Shown: positions 1 through 8,236, counted from the stretch's first letter. The stretch: 64,000 nt of DNA from CAVQXR01 sp963717955 (GCA_963717955.1 CAVQXR010000002.1:620001-684000), one strand, 5' to 3'. The notes: a model not told the origin generated them from the letters alone. Numbers and translations are program-made.

Positions 1-307
1 CCGAGTTGACCATGACGAGCAGCTTCACGACGCGCTCGACCCGGTCGAGCTTGCCGAGCTCCGCCTTCAGGGTCGCGAGCATGTTCAGCATCACGAGCCG
101 GGCCGCCTGCTGCCCGGTCTCGACGTCCATGTCGCGGCCGAGCTTGCCCCGGTAGGCGAGCTCGCCGTTCTCGACCGGGCCGTGCCCGGAGACGAAGGCG
201 ATCTCGCCGACCCGCACGAGCCCGACGTAGTTGGCGACGGCCTGGGGCGCGGGCGGGAGCGACAGCCCCATGGCCTCGAGGCGGGCTTCTGGCGTGGACG
301 CGGTCAT
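1..307 (-). CDS. RidA family protein (partial, C-terminus off the window)
   Basis: The first 102 residues of a RidA/YjgF-type protein read leftward from an ATG that follows a good ribosome site (GAAGGAG, 4 bases away). The protein opens MTASTPEARLEAMG and carries the family-like stretch VGEIAFVSGHGPVENGELAY, followed by the helix with GQQAARLVMLNMLATLKAEL and LDRVERVVKLLVMV. RidA proteins are small cytoplasmic trimers; classical members deaminate reactive enamine or imine intermediates. The substrate arginine sits in the missing C-terminal part, so whether this is a true deaminase or a RidA-like paralogue cannot be judged here. The family call is firm; the exact activity is open. Confidence 0.85.
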   Translation of the reverse strand, partial: MTASTPEARLEAMGLSLPPAPQAVANYVGLVRVGEIAFVSGHGPVENGELAYRGKLGRDMDVETGQQAARLVMLNMLATLKAELGKLDRVERVVKLLVMVNS

Positions 308-483
308 TCGTCTCCTTCGGTCGCGGGTCAGGCGGAGGCTACCGAACCGGCGTTTCGGGATCGGCGTCCCCCCGGGCTCGGAAGGGCAGGGGCCGATTCC
401 GCCCGTAGGCCAAATGTGACCGCCGGGCCCCGCCCGGCTCCTGTGCGGGTCGCGCCCGGCCGAGCAGGCCGCTCAGCCGCAGG

Positions 484-489
484 TACCCT
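484..489 (+). promoter_or_regulatory. -10 box of a probable leaderless typA promoter
   Basis: TACCCT ends 6 bases before the GTG of typA. That is the distance at which transcription normally starts, so the message would begin at or next to the start codon. No convincing -35 box and no ribosome-binding site are visible. Confidence 0.45.
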
Positions 490-495
490 CTGTCG

Positions 496-2334
496 GTGCA
501 GCGCCGCGAGGACATCCGCAACGTCGCGATCGTCGCCCACGTCGATCACGGGAAGACGACGCTGGTGGACGCGATGCTCTGGGAGTCGGGCTCGTTCCGC
601 GAGAACCAGGACGTCGCCGAGCGCGTGCTCGACTCGATGGACCTCGAACGCGAGAAGGGGATCACGATCCTCGCCAAAAACACCGCCGTCCGGTACGGGG
701 ACGTGAAGGTCAACATCGTCGACACGCCCGGCCACGCGGACTTCGGCGGCGAGGTCGAGCGGGGGCTGACGATGGTCGACGGCGTGCTGCTGCTCGTCGA
801 CGCGAGCGAGGGCCCGCTACCGCAGACGCGGTTCGTGCTGCGCAAGGCGCTCGAGGCGCGTCTGCCCGTGATCCTGGTCGTCAACAAGGTCGACCGCCCC
901 GACGCCCGCATCGAGGAGGTCGTGAACGAGGTCTATGAGCTGTTCCTCGACCTCGACGCGGACGAGGACCAGATCGAGTTTCCGATCGTCTACTGCAACG
1001 CCAAGGCGGGAACGGCAGGGCTCGCCCCCGACGAGCTGGCGCCGACGCTGCAGCCGCTCTTCGAGGTGCTGCTCACGCACATCCCCGCGCCCGAGTACGT
1101 CGAGGGCCACCCGCTCCAGGCTCACGTGACGAACCTCGACGCCTCGGCGTACGTCGGCCGGCTCGCCCTGTGCCGGATCCGCCAGGGAACGATCGCGAAG
1201 GGGCAGCAGATCGCGTGGTGTCGTGCCGACGGCACGATCGAGCGCGCGAAGGTGACCGAGCTGTACGTCAGCGAGGCGCTCGACCGGGTGGACGCTGCGC
1301 AGGCCGGGCCGGGAGAGCTGATCGCCGTCGCCGGCATCCCCGAGGTGACGATCGGCGAGACGCTGGCCGACCCGGACGATCCGCGCCCGCTGCCGGTCAT
1401 CGGCGTCGACGAGCCGAGCCTTTCGATGACGATCGGGATCAACACTGCGCCCATGTCGGGTCAGGACGGTGACCGGCTGACCGCCCGCCTCGTGAAGTCG
1501 AGGCTCGACGCCGAGCTCGTCGGCAACGTGTCGCTCCGGGTGCTCCCCACCGAGCGGCCCGACACCTGGGAGGTGCAGGGCCGTGGCGAGCTCCAGCTCG
1601 CCGTGCTCGTCGAGCTGATGCGCCGGGAGGGGTTCGAGCTGACGGTCGGCAAGCCGCAGGTCGTCACGCGACGCGTCGACGGGAAGGTGCACGAGCCGGT
1701 CGAGCGACTCGCGATCGACGCGCCGGAGGAGTACGTCGGCGTGATCACCCAGCTCCTCGCGCTGCGCAAGGGCCGACTCGCGCAGATGGTCAACCACGGG
1801 ACGGGGTGGGTTCGGATGGAGTACCTCGTGCCGGCGCGCGGCCTGATCGGGTTCCGCACGGAGCTCCTGACCGAGACCCGCGGGACGGGCATCCTGCACC
1901 ACGTCTTCGACGGCTACGAGCCCTGGCACGGCGAGCTCCGCACCCGACCGACGGGAAGCCTGATCGCCGACCGGCGCGGCGCCGCGACGTCCTTCGCCCT
2001 GCTCAACCTCCAGGAGCGCGGCCAGCTGTTCATCGGCCCCGGGACCGAGGTGTACGAGGGCATGATCATCGGCGAGAACGCCCGTGCCGAGGATCTCGAC
2101 GTCAACCCGACCAAGGAGAAGAAGCTGACGAACATCCGCTCGTCGACCGGCGACGAGCTCGTACGCCTCATCCCGCCGCGCCCGCTGTCGCTCGAGCAGT
2201 CGCTCGAGTTCATCCGCGAGGACGAGTGCGTCGAGGTGACACCCTCACACGTGCGCCTGCGCAAGCTGGAGCTGTCGGCGCAGAGGCGCCAGACGGCGTC
2301 GTCGCGGAAGGCGCGCGGCCTGGCGCCCGTCTAG
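496..2334 (+). CDS. typA: Translational GTPase TypA/BipA
   Basis: Ribosome-associated GTPase of the EF-G/LepA group, acting in ribosome assembly and stress adaptation in the cytoplasm. The 612-residue length is normal for the family. The G domain shows the P-loop AHVDHGKT (residues 14-21), DTPGHADF from residue 76 and NKVD at 130-133. An NAKAG motif stands at the G5 position. EF-G-like beta-barrel domains and the TypA-specific C-terminal domain follow, including GRGELQLAVLVELMRREGFE and VPARGLIGFRTELLTETRGTG. The GTG start is chosen because the conserved N-terminus begins only a few residues later and because a -10-like box lies 6 bases upstream. It is transcribed divergently from the RidA gene. 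Identification is near certain. Confidence 0.97.
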   Translation: MQRREDIRNVAIVAHVDHGKTTLVDAMLWESGSFRENQDVAERVLDSMDLEREKGITILAKNTAVRYGDVKVNIVDTPGHADFGGEVERGLTMVDGVLLLVDASEGPLPQTRFVLRKALEARLPVILVVNKVDRPDARIEEVVNEVYELFLDLDADEDQIEFPIVYCNAKAGTAGLAPDELAPTLQPLFEVLLTHIPAPEYVEGHPLQAHVTNLDASAYVGRLALCRIRQGTIAKGQQIAWCRADGTIERAKVTELYVSEALDRVDAAQAGPGELIAVAGIPEVTIGETLADPDDPRPLPVIGVDEPSLSMTIGINTAPMSGQDGDRLTARLVKSRLDAELVGNVSLRVLPTERPDTWEVQGRGELQLAVLVELMRREGFELTVGKPQVVTRRVDGKVHEPVERLAIDAPEEYVGVITQLLALRKGRLAQMVNHGTGWVRMEYLVPARGLIGFRTELLTETRGTGILHHVFDGYEPWHGELRTRPTGSLIADRRGAATSFALLNLQERGQLFIGPGTEVYEGMIIGENARAEDLDVNPTKEKKLTNIRSSTGDELVRLIPPRPLSLEQSLEFIREDECVEVTPSHVRLRKLELSAQRRQTASSRKARGLAPV

Positions 2335-2442
2335 CGCCCGGGCGCCGCGGACCCCTGGCACCGGCGGACGGACCTCGCGCGGCTCGGTAGACGGTCGACG
2401 CACCGGGTGGGTATCGACCGCGGACGGTTCGCCGCCGTCGAA

Positions 2443-2448
2443 TACGCT
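2443..2448 (+). promoter_or_regulatory. -10 box of a probable leaderless CoA-transferase promoter
   Basis: TACGCT lies 7 bases upstream of the GTG start of the CoA-transferase A subunit. There is no ribosome site between the box and the start, so a leaderless transcript is likely. Confidence 0.45.
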
Positions 2449-2455
2449 TCTCGCC

Positions 2456-3121
2456 GTGACCGCGCGCGGGACCGCCAGCCCCGAGGAGGCCGTCGCCCGC
2501 ATCCGCAGCGGGGACACGGTGATGGTCGGCGGGTTCGGCCTCGTCGGCGCGCCGCTGACCCTCATCGACGCGCTCGTCGAGGCGAGCGACGCGCGCGACC
2601 TGACGATCGTCTCGAACAACGTGGGCGAGGCCGGCCGCGGGCTCGGGCTGCTGCTCCGGCAAGGGCGGATCCGCAAGGCGATCGCCTCGTACTTCACGTC
2701 GAACCCGGAGGCCGTCGCGGCCGTCAACGCGGGCGAGCTCGAGTACCAGCTGCTGCCGCAGGGGACGTTCGCCGAGGCGATCCGGGCCGGTGGCGCCGGG
2801 ATCGGCGGCTTCTATACGCCGGTCGGCGCGGGGACGCTGCTCGCGGAGGGCAAGGAGGAGCGCCTGATCGACGGCGTCCCGCAGATCCTCGAGCGGCCGC
2901 TGCGCGCGAACGTCTCGCTCGTCTACGCGGCAAGGGCGGACGCGCTGGGAAACCTCTGGTATCGCAGGACCGCGCGGAACTTCAACCCGCTGATGGCGAC
3001 CGCCGCCGACCTCGTCGTCGCGGAGGCCGGCTCCGTGCTGGTCATCGGCGAGCTGGAGGCCGAGTGCGTGCACACACCGCACCTCTACGTCGACCTGCTG
3101 GTCGAGGCGAGGCCGAGATGA
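2456..3121 (+). CDS. 3-oxoacid CoA-transferase family, subunit A
   Basis: Alpha subunit of a two-subunit family I CoA-transferase (SCOT/AtoD/PcaI type), which moves CoA between acyl-CoA and a free acid such as succinate, acetoacetate or 3-oxoadipate. The 221-residue length fits. Near the N-terminus is VMVGGFGLVGAPLTLIDAL, the glycine-rich CoA-binding region of the family. Further on are LGLLLRQGRIRKAIASYFTS, AGIGGFYTPVGAGT and a C-terminal ECVHTPHLYVDLLV. Its stop overlaps the start of subunit B by ATGA, so the two are co-translated. The substrate cannot be read from sequence, and no other gene of ketone-body or aromatic catabolism lies next to it. Confidence 0.9.
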   Translation: MTARGTASPEEAVARIRSGDTVMVGGFGLVGAPLTLIDALVEASDARDLTIVSNNVGEAGRGLGLLLRQGRIRKAIASYFTSNPEAVAAVNAGELEYQLLPQGTFAEAIRAGGAGIGGFYTPVGAGTLLAEGKEERLIDGVPQILERPLRANVSLVYAARADALGNLWYRRTARNFNPLMATAADLVVAEAGSVLVIGELEAECVHTPHLYVDLLVEARPR

Positions 3122-3759
3122 GCGACGTCAAGGCCAGGATTGCTGCGCGCGCGGCACGGGAGCTCCAGCCGGGCGAGGTGGTCAACCTCGGGATCGGCCT
3201 CCCGAACCTCATCCCCGGCTTCCTGGGTGCGGGCACGGACGTCCTCGTCCATACCGAAAACGGGCTGCTCGGGGTGGGGCCGCGGCCTGCCGAGGACGAG
3301 CTCGACGCCGATCTGATCGACGCTGCGAAGCTTCCCGTCACGGCGCGGCCGGGCGCTGCGTACTTCGACAGCGCCGAGTCCTTCGCGATGATCCGCGGAG
3401 GGCACATCGACGTCGCCGTGCTCGGCGCCCTCCAGGTCAGCGTGGCGGGCGATATCGCCAACTGGGCCGTTCCCGGCAAGGACGTGCTCGGCGTCGGCGG
3501 CGCGATGGACCTCGTCGTCGGCGCCAGGCGCGTGATCGTGACGATGACGGCGACGGCCTCCTCCGGGGCCCCGAAGATCGTCGCGGAGTGCACGTACCCG
3601 CTCACGGCGCGGGCGGCCGCCGACGTCGTCGTGACCGAGCTCGCGGTGTTCCGGCTCCGCGACGGTGTGCTCACGCTGACCGAGCTGCTCGGCGACACGA
3701 CGCTCGACGAGGTCAGGGTCGCGTTGCCCGCCCCGTATGCCGTCGCGCTCGAAGGCTGA
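3118..3759 (+). CDS. 3-oxoacid CoA-transferase family, subunit B
   Basis: Beta subunit (213 residues) partnering the preceding gene. It shows VNLGIGLPNLIPGFL near residue 20 and HTENGLLGVGP around residue 45. The glutamate of that ENG motif is the family's catalytic residue, which forms the glutamyl-CoA thioester. Later motifs include AAYFDSAESFAMIRGGHIDV, AVLGALQVS, NWAVPGKDVLGVGGAMDLV and a C-terminal region rich in valine, as is usual. It starts at the ATG inside the four-base ATGA overlap with subunit A. The heterodimer or heterotetramer would be cytoplasmic. The family is certain, but substrate specificity (succinate, acetoacetate, 3-oxoadipate) is unresolved. Confidence 0.9.
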   Translation: MSDVKARIAARAARELQPGEVVNLGIGLPNLIPGFLGAGTDVLVHTENGLLGVGPRPAEDELDADLIDAAKLPVTARPGAAYFDSAESFAMIRGGHIDVAVLGALQVSVAGDIANWAVPGKDVLGVGGAMDLVVGARRVIVTMTATASSGAPKIVAECTYPLTARAAADVVVTELAVFRLRDGVLTLTELLGDTTLDEVRVALPAPYAVALEG

Positions 3760-3775
3760 GCCGACGGCTTGGAAC

Positions 3776-4516
3776 TCAGCGGCGCGGCTCCAGATCGGCC
3801 AGGAGGAGCTCGACCCGCTCCGAATAGCTGACGTCGCCGATCGGCGACCCGGTCGCGTTGTCGTTGCGGACGATCGCGCGCACCGGAAGCCCGCTCTCGG
3901 GAAGGAGCCACCAGTCCTGCTCGCCCGAGCCGTGCGTCCTCCCCTCGAGCGTCGTCTCGATGCGGACGTGGTAGGTCTCGATGTCCTCGCCGTCCACGTC
4001 CACGGTCTCCCGCCCGAGGATGCGGCCGTGCGCCGTCTCCGTCGTGTCCTCCGCGGTGCAGCGCCGCTCGAAGGTCTCCAGCGCGGGCAGGAGCCACGGC
4101 GAGCCCGGCTCGCACCGGTAGTCGGTGCGGGTCGTCTGGCCGAAGAAGCGGTGCGTCTCGCGGTAGCCGGCGAGCTCGAAGCCGTCCTCGACTCGGCAGA
4201 GCTCGTACGTCTGGGTTCGGCCGTGAACGGGCGCCCAGCGCAGCAGCACGCCGCATCCACCCGCCGAGACCGTGACCGTCGTCTCGTTCGGGTAGGGGTG
4301 ACCGCTCCCGAGGAGTGCGTCGACGGACTCCTCGCCGGAGGTCGCGTAGACGTACACGCCGGCGCCCGGGGTGCCCTCGTCACGGAAGCCCGAGACCGCC
4401 TCTCCGACCGACACGGGAGTGGTCGTGTCCCGGAGCACGAGCAGCCAGGCCGCGAGCCCGGCCGTCAACGCCCCCACACCGGCGGCGGCGGCCAGCACGT
4501 GTCGGCGCCGAAACAC
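3776..4516 (-). CDS. Membrane-anchored extracytoplasmic protein of unknown function
   Basis: About 246 residues with an arginine-rich start (VFRRRHVL), one hydrophobic segment over roughly residues 8-30 (LAAAAGVGALTAGLAAWLLVL) and a soluble, cysteine-containing outer domain. I do not recognise a named family. The pattern of ETYHVRIETTLEGRTHG followed by WWLLPESGLPVRAIV resembles secreted beta-sheet proteins of the LolA/RseB-like fold, but this is only an impression. The start is uncertain: a GTG at 4516 lies directly against GGAGG, and a second GTG follows seven codons later. It overlaps nothing and begins 9 bases after the uppP stop, so the two are probably co-transcribed and may both serve the cell envelope. 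Confidence 0.6.
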   Translation of the reverse strand: MFRRRHVLAAAAGVGALTAGLAAWLLVLRDTTTPVSVGEAVSGFRDEGTPGAGVYVYATSGEESVDALLGSGHPYPNETTVTVSAGGCGVLLRWAPVHGRTQTYELCRVEDGFELAGYRETHRFFGQTTRTDYRCEPGSPWLLPALETFERRCTAEDTTETAHGRILGRETVDVDGEDIETYHVRIETTLEGRTHGSGEQDWWLLPESGLPVRAIVRNDNATGSPIGDVSYSERVELLLADLEPRR

Positions 4517-4524
4517 CCTCCGCC

Positions 4525-5463
4525 TCAGAAGGTGGCGCTTCGCACGCCGCTCGCGATCAGCAGAAGGATCAGCAGCGCGAGCGCGAGCCGGTAGATGACG
4601 AAGACCGTGTACGTGTGGCGTCTCACGTAGCCGAGCAAGAGGTCGATCGCCAGCAGCCCGCCGGCCGCCGCCGCCAGCATGCCGACCACGAACGGTCCCA
4701 CCCAGCCGGCCGGAAGCTCCCCGAGCACGACGTCCTTGACGCCTGTCCACACCGCGGCGCCGAAGACCGTCGGCACGAGCAGCAGGAACGACATGCGCGC
4801 GGCCGCGTCACGGTCGAGGCCGAGGAAGCGGCCGGCGGTGATCGTCACGCCCGAGCGGGAGACGCCGGGCATCAACGCGAGGCTCTGCGCGATCCCGAGG
4901 AAGAGACCGTGCCGCAGCCGGAGGTCGGCGGCCTCCCGTCGCGCCGGCAGGCGGTCGGCGAGCCACAGGAGGATCGCGAACACGGCGATCAGGATCGCGA
5001 TCTGCCACGGCTCGCCGAGATGATCCGCGATCACCTCGGCGCCGAGCGCGCCGGCGAGCGCCGCGGGGATCGTCGCCACGAAGATCAGCCAGGCGATCCG
5101 CTCGTCGTCGTGTTCGACCCGGAGCCGCCGGACGGAGCGGAGCCAGGCGACGATCAGGCGCGTGACGTCGCTCCAGAAGTAGACGACGACGGCGGTGAGC
5201 GTTCCGAGGTGCAGCGCAACGTCGAAGGTCTGGTTGAAGCCCTCGTTCTGTCGGAGGTACTCCCAGTCGGCGAACCAGGGGACGAGGATCAGGTGCCCGG
5301 ACGAGGAGATCGGCAGAAGCTCGGTCAGCCCCTGGGTGATTCCGAGCGCCAGCGCCTGCCAACCCGAGAGCGCGTCGGCCTCCTCGCCGACCCGGGCCGC
5401 GGCGAGCAGGACCGCGAGCCCGAGAGCCGCGGCCGCCAGAACGTAGATGCGGACGCGGCCCAC
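4525..5463 (-). CDS. uppP: Undecaprenyl-diphosphatase UppP/BacA
   Basis: Integral membrane phosphatase (312 residues) that converts undecaprenyl diphosphate to the monophosphate carrier used for peptidoglycan and other wall polymers. The two signature regions are present: GLTELLPISSSGHLILVPW near residues 45-63, and LMPGVSRSGVTITAGRFLGL near residue 200. The first contains the catalytic glutamate and serine/histidine and the second the conserved arginine. Seven or eight hydrophobic segments fit the family topology. An extra N-terminal hydrophobic stretch of about 30 residues precedes the normal start. The GTG start gives a 26-base divergent spacer to the cytochrome gene. Overexpression of this family is known to give bacitracin tolerance. 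Confidence 0.95.
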   Translation of the reverse strand: MGRVRIYVLAAAALGLAVLLAAARVGEEADALSGWQALALGITQGLTELLPISSSGHLILVPWFADWEYLRQNEGFNQTFDVALHLGTLTAVVVYFWSDVTRLIVAWLRSVRRLRVEHDDERIAWLIFVATIPAALAGALGAEVIADHLGEPWQIAILIAVFAILLWLADRLPARREAADLRLRHGLFLGIAQSLALMPGVSRSGVTITAGRFLGLDRDAAARMSFLLLVPTVFGAAVWTGVKDVVLGELPAGWVGPFVVGMLAAAAGGLLAIDLLLGYVRRHTYTVFVIYRLALALLILLLIASGVRSATF

Positions 5464-5489
5464 CCGAACGAGTATCGTAAAGGCCGCTC

Positions 5490-6086
5490 GTGACCACCGA
5501 AGAGATCATCATCGGGGCCGTCGCGGCCGTCCTCGTGGTCTTCAGCCTGACCGTCGCGATGATCGTCCCGAAACGGAGCCCGAGCTTCCCCGGAAAGCAC
5601 CTGGCCGCCTTCTTCTCGGTCGTGTTCGTCCTGACGCTCGGGACGATCGCGACGATCTACGTCGTCGGCAAGGAGGAGGAGACCGCCGAGGCGGCCGAGG
5701 TCGACGGTGGTGGCGAGGGCGAGCAGCCCGCCGAGACCGGAGGCGAGGCACCTGCGGAGACCGGAGGCGAGACGCCCACGGAGACCGGGGGCGAGGCGCC
5801 CGTGGAGACCGGCGCCACCGACGGCGGCGCAGGTGCGGTCGAGGGTGACCCGGCGGCCGGCGCGGAGGTCTTCGCGAGCGCCGGCTGCGTCACCTGCCAC
5901 ACGCTCGCCGATGCCGGCTCGACAGGCGCCGTAGGCCCGAATCTCGACGAGGCGAAGCCGTCCTACGAGCTCGTGGTCGACCGGGTCACGAACGGCATGG
6001 GGGCGATGCCCGCATTCGGCGGCCAGCTCGACGAGGCCCAGATCCAGGACGTCGCCGCCTACGTCGTCTCCGCCACGGGCGGATAG
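5490..6086 (+). CDS. Membrane-anchored c-type cytochrome
   Basis: A 198-residue protein with two N-terminal transmembrane segments (about residues 5-26 and 36-60). A low-complexity glycine/glutamate/proline/threonine linker follows, then a C-terminal cytochrome c domain. The haem site is CVTCH at residues 133-137, and MGAMPAFGG supplies the likely methionine ligand. The closing DVAAYVVSAT is typical of small class I cytochromes. It is probably an electron carrier facing outward on the cytoplasmic membrane. No oxidase or bc1 gene is beside it. The linker consists of tandem repeats visible in DNA and protein, so its length may vary between strains. The GTG start is only 26 bases from the divergent uppP start. 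Confidence 0.9.
   Translation: MTTEEIIIGAVAAVLVVFSLTVAMIVPKRSPSFPGKHLAAFFSVVFVLTLGTIATIYVVGKEEETAEAAEVDGGGEGEQPAETGGEAPAETGGETPTETGGEAPVETGATDGGAGAVEGDPAAGAEVFASAGCVTCHTLADAGSTGAVGPNLDEAKPSYELVVDRVTNGMGAMPAFGGQLDEAQIQDVAAYVVSATGG
5733..5804 (+). repeat. Three tandem 24-bp units in the cytochrome c linker
   Basis: Three consecutive 24-base units starting GAGACCGG and encoding variants of ETGGEAPA occur at 5733-5756, 5757-5780 and 5781-5804. A fourth unit begins at 5805 and breaks off. They keep the reading frame and code for the spacer between membrane anchor and haem domain. Confidence 0.85.
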
Positions 6087-6141
6087 CCCCGGGGTCGTCC
6101 CGTCCGTCCGCGCGCGGGCCCGCCGAGTGCCGGAAGGGGGC

Positions 6142-6174
6142 GCACGGGGGAAAACGCGTCCGTTTCCCCCGTGC
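6142..6174 (+). terminator. Strong hairpin after the cytochrome c gene
   Basis: The arms GCACGGGGGAAAACG and CGTTTCCCCCGTGC pair almost perfectly (one bulged A) around a four-base loop, 55 bases after the cytochrome c stop. No run of T follows, so it is a likely but not canonical intrinsic terminator. It could equally be an RNA 3' end stabiliser. Confidence 0.55.
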
Positions 6175-6374
6175 CAGCGGGGCTTGTGGACCAACGTTTG
6201 AACCCCGAATGGTGGAAGCTGGGGAGGCTGCTCAGATGATCATGTTCGGGCTCGACCCGTGAGTCGTGCCTACCGATCACTGCGGCGCGTTGAGGAGGCT
6301 TGAGGAAGGCTCCACGCGATCAGCGCTGGCCGGCTGGATTCGCATAGCCGCCACCCGAGCGCGGACGGCGCGAA

Positions 6375-6950
6375 TCACACGTTGCGGCGAGCCTCGACGA
6401 ACTTCGCGCCCTCGTAGCGCAGCCGCTTCATCATGGCGGCGAAGGAATCGAGATCGGCGTTGACGACCCGCGCGAAGACGCAACCCTGATTCGGGTGCGG
6501 CTCATCCCCATACCAGAGGGTCGTCGGGAAGCGCATCTCCGCGTACCTGCCGTACGCCCAGGTGATCTCGTGCATCCAGGGATCCCAGATGAACTCGCCG
6601 GGAGTGAGACGAACGCTTCGGTTCTCGAGCACCCGCCCCGTGCCAAGGTCGATACGGTCGAGCCAGAACGCCGCATGCCCGAAGAACGCGCAGTGAATGG
6701 CATAGCCGCCCAAGGGAAGCAGGTTCCAGAAACGCTCACACGTCTGCGGCGCGGCGTTGTGAAGCAACGCGACCGTAACCGACTCCCCGTTGCACGCGAG
6801 CTCAAACGTGCGCGCATCCGACGGTGTCGTGTTCGCGATCTCGAACTCGTCGTACCAGTGCGCGTTCCACATGGCACCCATCTGGCTGTGGCGCAGGTCC
6901 GCCTCCCCGGCGAAACCAGCGTCGGGCGCGTGGCCCTTCGACCGCGTCAT
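6375..6950 (-). CDS. DUF3830-like cyclophilin-fold protein
   Basis: A 191-residue soluble protein with an ATG start after a good ribosome site (GGAGG, 8 bases away). The core reads SVTVALLHNAAPQTCERFWNLL, then PLGGYAIHCAFFGHAAFW, then a loop with LTPGEFIWDPW and EITWAYGRYAEMRFP. This matches my memory of DUF3830, a small-molecule-associated cyclophilin-like beta-barrel family of unknown function with TC.xfW..LP and a conserved W near a G-(E/R) turn. The fold is likely but the function is not known. The gene stands alone between a hairpin and a tRNA-Ser gene, and its third codon positions look less GC-rich than those of its neighbours, which may mean later acquisition. Confidence 0.6.
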   Translation of the reverse strand: MTRSKGHAPDAGFAGEADLRHSQMGAMWNAHWYDEFEIANTTPSDARTFELACNGESVTVALLHNAAPQTCERFWNLLPLGGYAIHCAFFGHAAFWLDRIDLGTGRVLENRSVRLTPGEFIWDPWMHEITWAYGRYAEMRFPTTLWYGDEPHPNQGCVFARVVNADLDSFAAMMKRLRYEGAKFVEARRNV

Positions 6951-7252
6951 CCAGTCCCTCCTCGGGCAGTGTTGGTATTCCGTGCGCGCAGTATGACCCG
7001 CACCCCAGGTGAGCTCTCATGAACCGGCGTCGATCGCGTACGACGCCCGCACTCCACCGTTCCCCGGCCAGGGCCATGGCCGGTTCGTGATCGTCGCCGA
7101 CGCAGCCTTCTACGATCCCGAGGACACGTCGCCAGTCTTTGCGCATCACCTCCGAGCGTCGCTACCGCGAAGCGGCCTGCGACGGAGGTGACCCACCCAC
7201 GCTGCCTGCGGCCGCTGCGCCACGAGATCGCTGCTGGCGGGCAACCGCAAGC
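6951..7252. other. Non-coding or decayed stretch between DUF3830-like gene and tRNA-Ser
   Basis: About 300 bases without a convincing gene. On the plus strand an open stretch from about 7009 to 7191 encodes GHGRFVIVADAAFYDPED, which reads like part of a real protein, but it has no ribosome site, no family I can name and only 60 codons. It may be a gene remnant. The first 40 bases hold the ribosome site and probable promoter of the leftward DUF3830-like gene. Confidence 0.4.
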
Positions 7253-7280
7253 GAGCCCGGGCCGTGTGGGCCCGGGGCTC
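7253..7280 (-). terminator. Hairpin downstream of tRNA-Ser(GGA)
   Basis: Inverted repeat GAGCCCGGGCC / GGCCCGGGGCTC with a short loop, 17 bases beyond the 3' end of the leftward tRNA-Ser gene. It is a very stable GC hairpin and a plausible terminator, though it lacks a T-tract. Confidence 0.5.
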
Positions 7281-7296
7281 AAAGGTGGGACGTGAA

Positions 7297-7386
7297 CGGA
7301 GAGGGCGGGATTTGAACCCGCGACCCAGCTCATCGCCGGGTACGCGATTTCCAGTCGCGCTCCTTAGGCCGCTCGGACACCTCTCC
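7297..7386 (-). tRNA. tRNA-Ser (anticodon GGA)
   Basis: Reading leftward, the acceptor arm GGAGAGG pairs with CCTCTCC. The discriminator base is G, as expected for serine. A long variable arm is present, as in all serine tRNAs, and the T-loop reads GGTTCAAATCC. The anticodon arm CGCGA-CTGGAAA-TCGCG presents GGA, which decodes UCC and UCU. The 3' CCA is not encoded. Confidence 0.97.
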
Positions 7387-7450
7387 GCGACACGTCCATC
7401 GTATCCACGGCCGGAAGGCACCAGCCCGCCCGTGCCGAACTCAGGACGCG

Positions 7451-8236
7451 GTGAGTGAGCACGCGCTGACCGCGGTCGTCACCGGCGTCGCCGGTGTCGC
7501 AGCCGTGCTCCTGATCCGCTGGCTGCTGCATCGAGCCGTCCGCGGCTACCTGCGCTCCGTCGAGGCACGCCGGGGCCCGGAGGACGCGGCGAGCCTGCGC
7601 ACCAGGATGGCCGTGCTCGAGCGGCTGATCGTCGGCTTCCTGTTCGTGATCGTCGCCTGGCAGGTGCTGACCGTGTTCCCGTCGACCGAGAAGCTCGGCA
7701 CGGCGCTGCTCGCCTCGAGCGCACTGCTCGCGGCAATCGCCGGGCTCGCGCTGTCGGCTCCGCTCGCCAACATCGGGGCGGGGATCATGCTCGCGTTCAC
7801 ACAGCCGGTCCGGATCGGCGATCGGGTCACCGTGGACGAGGTGACCGGGACCGTCGACGAGCTCACGCTCGTGCACACGGTGATGGTCGACGATGAGGAT
7901 CGGCGCGTGCACGTCCCGAACGGGCTGATGGTGAACTCGGTCGTCGTCAACCGCTCGGTCCGCGACCCGCGGCGCACGATCGCCGCCGCGCTGCCCGTCT
8001 CGATCGAGACGCCCGTCGAGCGCGCCCGGGAGGTCCTGCTCCGGGCGACCGGCGGCTCGCCGACGCTGGCCGGGATCGATCTCGACGTCCGGGTCACCGA
8101 GGTCGGCGAGCGGGTCGTGTGGCTCGAGCTCGCGGGTCTCGCCCCGCCCGATGCCGACGTCTCGGCCATGACCGGCGACCTGCGCGAGCGCGGGCTCGCG
8201 GCGCTGGCCGGCGAGGGCCTCCTCCCGCCTGGCTAG
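7451..8236 (+). CDS. Small-conductance mechanosensitive channel (MscS family)
   Basis: A 261-residue membrane protein, short for the family. It has a first hydrophobic helix (about residues 5-22), a second around residues 55-75 (LIVGFLFVIVAWQVLTVF) and a pore-lining helix rich in small residues (about 84-108, ending ANIGAGIMLAF). The beta domain then follows with PVRIGDRVTVDEVTGTVDEL and VHVPNGLMVNSVVVN, the hallmark sequence of MscS channels. It opens on membrane tension to release solutes during hypo-osmotic shock. The GTG start at 7451 leaves 64 bases to the tRNA gene on the opposite strand. It is close to but probably separately transcribed from the next gene, which has its own -10 box. 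Confidence 0.92.
   Translation: MSEHALTAVVTGVAGVAAVLLIRWLLHRAVRGYLRSVEARRGPEDAASLRTRMAVLERLIVGFLFVIVAWQVLTVFPSTEKLGTALLASSALLAAIAGLALSAPLANIGAGIMLAFTQPVRIGDRVTVDEVTGTVDELTLVHTVMVDDEDRRVHVPNGLMVNSVVVNRSVRDPRRTIAAALPVSIETPVERAREVLLRATGGSPTLAGIDLDVRVTEVGERVVWLELAGLAPPDADVSAMTGDLRERGLAALAGEGLLPPG

Noticed and set aside
817..1929. Long leftward open frame opposite typA, and similar ones opposite argH, carB and the other large genes
   Set aside because: These arise because GC-rich codons rarely give stop codons on the opposite strand. The proteins are arginine-rich and match no family.
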